Positions 61,695-64,000 of a stretch of 64,000 nt of DNA are shown in pieces. The DNA lies in contig NZ_JACVBX010000008.1 of the NCBI RefSeq assembly GCF_014852585.1, positions 1-64,000 on the forward strand, read 5' to 3'. The stretch is from Pseudomonas sp. PDM18. GTDB taxonomy: Bacteria; Pseudomonadota; Gammaproteobacteria; Pseudomonadales; Pseudomonadaceae. A program made the position numbers and the translations under genes. Positions within the stretch are counted from its first letter, which is position 1. Every line of letters begins with the position of its first letter. Below the pieces are notes generated by a model. That model was not told where the DNA came from, made no database searches, and saw nothing but the letters and a program-made list of their open reading frames with translations.

Positions 61695-64000
61695 ATGTCG
61701 ATTTCATTCATTATTCCTGCGTACAACGCCCAGGCGAGCCTAAGAAAGTGCCTGGACTCGATCCTGCGCCAGCCGTATGACGAATACGAGATCATTGTCG
61801 TCAACGACGGATCCAGCGACGACACTCAGCAGATCATAGAGGAGTATCAGCGCCTGGATAGCCGTATCAAGGCGCTCCACCAGAAGAACTCCGGACAAGG
61901 CGCAGCACGAGCCAACGGCCTGGAGCTGGCCACTGGCGACTACATCTGGTTCGTCGACAGCGACGACTGGCTGCTGCCAACCGTTCTGCCTCGGCTGAGC
62001 CGGATTCTGTCGCAGGAAGACCCGGATGTTCTGGTTGCGAACTTCGAATTCACGTTCGACGATCAGCCCGCAGCCCCTTCGAGCCTGGTGCCTCCACATC
62101 TGGCCGGGCAGACGCTTTGCCCGCTGGAAAGTGCCGGGACCTTTGCCGCGATATCCTGTTGGAACACGCCCCCCTGGCGGCTTATCTCCCGGCGCAGCCA
62201 CCTTGTTGAGCACGGCATCACCTTTGCGAAAGGAGTGTTCTATGAGGATCACCCGTTCGCTATTCACCTGATGCTGACGGCCCAGCGCGTCTATATCGAT
62301 GGAAGTATCAGTTACGGCTACTACCAGCGTGCTACCTCGACGACCAAGACGAATGATCAGAAAGCTCTCGACTTCCTGACAGTCCGCAAGCTGTGCCTCG
62401 AGCTTTTCAAGAGTTTCGACAAGTACGAAGCCCTCGCTCCCATAGTTGCCGGCTACATCCTGCCCGCCAACTTCTTCTCCGCGCACGTATCGGCGCCCTA
62501 CCAGCAAGAATTCATCGAGCGTCTGGGGGCAGACACGACGCCGGAGGATCTCGCCTTCGGCGAGCAGCATGGTGACTGGGCGGCCCAGCTATTTGCCAAG
62601 GCAGTGCGTAGCAAGGACCCGTCAATCATCAACCGCACGCTGAATGCCCAGCGCATTCGTGCGAAGTACAGTCGAGCCGGTGCAAGACGCTTCATCAGCA
62701 GAATCAAGAACGCCATTACGCGCCGGATCGTGGCCCGCCTACTACGACTGAAGCAGTTCATGCTCAACCCCACGCGCCATGTGGGGATCGATGCCAGCGG
62801 GCATCGATTCCTCCAGGCCGGCATGGGAACTCGGATTGAACCGATCTACATCGATGTAAGGGTGAAGATCGAAAACAGACCGTATGTCCACGTGGGCGAA
62901 TACAGCCATGTTGGTGGCACCTATGTGTTCGAGCGGGGAATCGGCTCCGTCACCATTGGCAACAAGAGCTCGATCGGGAGCGGGTGCAAGTTCATCTGCG
63001 CGCAGGAAGACGGGATCCACATCGGCAACAATGTGATGTTGTCCTGGGACTGCACCCTCATGGACTCCAACGCGCACTCCCTGGACCCGGACATTCGCGC
63101 CAACGATGCCTACGATTGGAAGGCAGGTGTCGACGCAGGCCGCATGGGTGCGTACAAGGACTGGTCACAGGTTGCCTCCGGACCAATCCATATCGAAGAC
63201 AACGTCTGGATTGGATTCGAATGCGCCATTCTCAAGGGTGTACGCATCGGCAAGGGGGCTGTCATCGGCGCCCGCTCGATGGTTACCCGTGACGTGGCCC
63301 CCTATTGCGTCTTTGCCGGCACCCCCGCGCGATTCGTCAGCTTCGTCCCCAGGGAGCGCTGGACCTGGGAAGAAATCATTCATGCATCCCAGGGAAATCC
63401 CGCTCTTGATTCGGTGCTCCGAGATTCTTATCTGCACCGCGATCTGATGGGTTCCCTGCATCGTTTCATGGCGACCGAAGAGTTCCAGCAAACTCTGGGA
63501 GAGTTCAGAAGCGCGAATCCCCGTGCCCGCTCGATCCTTGATATCGGTGGCGCTGGCGGAGTCATGGCTGTGGCGTTTGCGCTGTCCGGCTATGAGGTGA
63601 CGCTGGCAGAGCCCTCGCAGGATGACATCGTGGGTACTGAGGCTGCGAGAAAACTACTTGCACTGGCCGCAGAGAAACTGGATGCCTCTGTCGAGAGTCG
63701 ACTGAAGATAGTGCAGGAGCCCGTCGAGTTGCTGTCCATGACCGATCAGTTCGATATCGTCTATTGCCGGCAGGTCGTACACCACTTCCGAGATCCGGTG
63801 ATTGCACTGAAAAAGATCCGCAGCCTCATGAAGGATGACGGCTCTGCCTTCTTCGTTCGCGAGCATGTGATCTTCGATGAAGCAGACATGGAGTTCTTCC
63901 TAGAGAACCACCCCTTCCACCGGTATACGCACGGGGAGAACGCCTATCGGAGCGAAGAGTACTGTGACTTCATCAAAGAAGCCGACATGACTCTGATCCG
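61695..64000 (+). CDS. three-domain fusion: GT2 glycosyltransferase, hexapeptide acyltransferase, SAM methyltransferase (3' end missing)
   Basis: One uninterrupted frame runs from ATG 61695 to the window edge, at least 768 residues. Residues 1 to about 230 are a GT2 domain (SFIIPAYNAQASLRKCLDSIL, VVNDGSSDDT, WFVDSDDW). A helical linker (about 230-390) follows. Residues about 395-550 form a left-handed beta-helix acetyltransferase of the WbbJ/Maa type (HIGNNVMLSWDCTLMDSNAH with the catalytic His, IHIEDNVWIGFECAILKGV, GTPARFV). From about 585 a Rossmann methyltransferase begins (SILDIGGAGGVMA, YCRQVVHHFRDPV). The product likely builds and decorates a polysaccharide unit. Rare codons such as AGA, ATA and CTA are used more than in the backbone. 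Confidence 0.88.
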   Translation, partial: MSISFIIPAYNAQASLRKCLDSILRQPYDEYEIIVVNDGSSDDTQQIIEEYQRLDSRIKALHQKNSGQGAARANGLELATGDYIWFVDSDDWLLPTVLPRLSRILSQEDPDVLVANFEFTFDDQPAAPSSLVPPHLAGQTLCPLESAGTFAAISCWNTPPWRLISRRSHLVEHGITFAKGVFYEDHPFAIHLMLTAQRVYIDGSISYGYYQRATSTTKTNDQKALDFLTVRKLCLELFKSFDKYEALAPIVAGYILPANFFSAHVSAPYQQEFIERLGADTTPEDLAFGEQHGDWAAQLFAKAVRSKDPSIINRTLNAQRIRAKYSRAGARRFISRIKNAITRRIVARLLRLKQFMLNPTRHVGIDASGHRFLQAGMGTRIEPIYIDVRVKIENRPYVHVGEYSHVGGTYVFERGIGSVTIGNKSSIGSGCKFICAQEDGIHIGNNVMLSWDCTLMDSNAHSLDPDIRANDAYDWKAGVDAGRMGAYKDWSQVASGPIHIEDNVWIGFECAILKGVRIGKGAVIGARSMVTRDVAPYCVFAGTPARFVSFVPRERWTWEEIIHASQGNPALDSVLRDSYLHRDLMGSLHRFMATEEFQQTLGEFRSANPRARSILDIGGAGGVMAVAFALSGYEVTLAEPSQDDIVGTEAARKLLALAAEKLDASVESRLKIVQEPVELLSMTDQFDIVYCRQVVHHFRDPVIALKKIRSLMKDDGSAFFVREHVIFDEADMEFFLENHPFHRYTHGENAYRSEEYCDFIKEADMTLI

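Overview
The window is a high-GC Pseudomonas chromosome segment. Gene content and order follow the P. aeruginosa PAO1 stretch from the hut genes to the tRNA-Thr/emrAB region as I remember it, with local differences. Protein sequences and the REP family (GTAGGAGCGAGC...GCTCGCGAAC) point to the P. nitroreducens/citronellolis/knackmussii side of the genus. The species call is inference.

Layout. 1-6550: histidine utilisation (5' end of hutU, an orphan OpuAC-type binding protein, hutH, hutD, hutC, hutF) with HutC operators TGTA-N2-TACA. Both hutU and hutH have a sigma-54 promoter whose start site lies inside a HutC operator. 6680-9220: lipocalin, small lipoprotein, DUF924 protein and fbp. 9455-16530: EstA autotransporter esterase and a DUF3999/DUF2339 envelope pair. 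16850-20300: typA and thiI. 20400-30060: a nitrogen-control block, with glnA (twin NtrC sites plus sigma-54 promoter), an MscS channel, two DUF4124 proteins, ntrB-ntrC, trmL, a small membrane protein, and a four-module NrsZ-like sRNA with its own sigma-54 promoter. 30430-31630: secB, grxC, yibN. 31770-36860: gpmI, then envC-ctpA-deacetylase-like. 36980-38650: two tandem solute-binding proteins preceded by four 22-bp direct repeats. 38940-42010: his operon hisB-hisH-DUF2164-hisA-hisF. 42150-46500: PanZ-like sensor, HhH protein, asmA-mutY-yggX. 46579: tRNA-Phe. 46890-52480: LTA-synthase-like phosphotransferase and a polar amino acid ABC transporter. 52550-58870: methyltransferase, then marR-OMF-emrA-emrB efflux operon. 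58941: tRNA-Thr. 59325-64000: start of a surface-polysaccharide cluster (GDP-mannose enzyme, GT2, and a very long GT2-acyltransferase-methyltransferase fusion cut by the window end).

How they work together. Carbon and nitrogen control dominate the left half. Histidine catabolism is repressed by HutC and driven by sigma-54, presumably with CbrB or NtrC. Glutamine synthetase, NtrBC and the NrsZ-like RNA form one NtrC/sigma-54 regulon within 10 kb. The right half is mostly envelope housekeeping up to tRNA-Thr, where the conserved backbone gives way to an accessory polysaccharide region with more rare codons.

No CRISPR array, insertion sequence, rRNA or integrase was seen. The most notable items are the four-module sRNA, the duplicated sigma-54/HutC promoter geometry, the 22-bp iteron-like array, and the three-domain polysaccharide enzyme.
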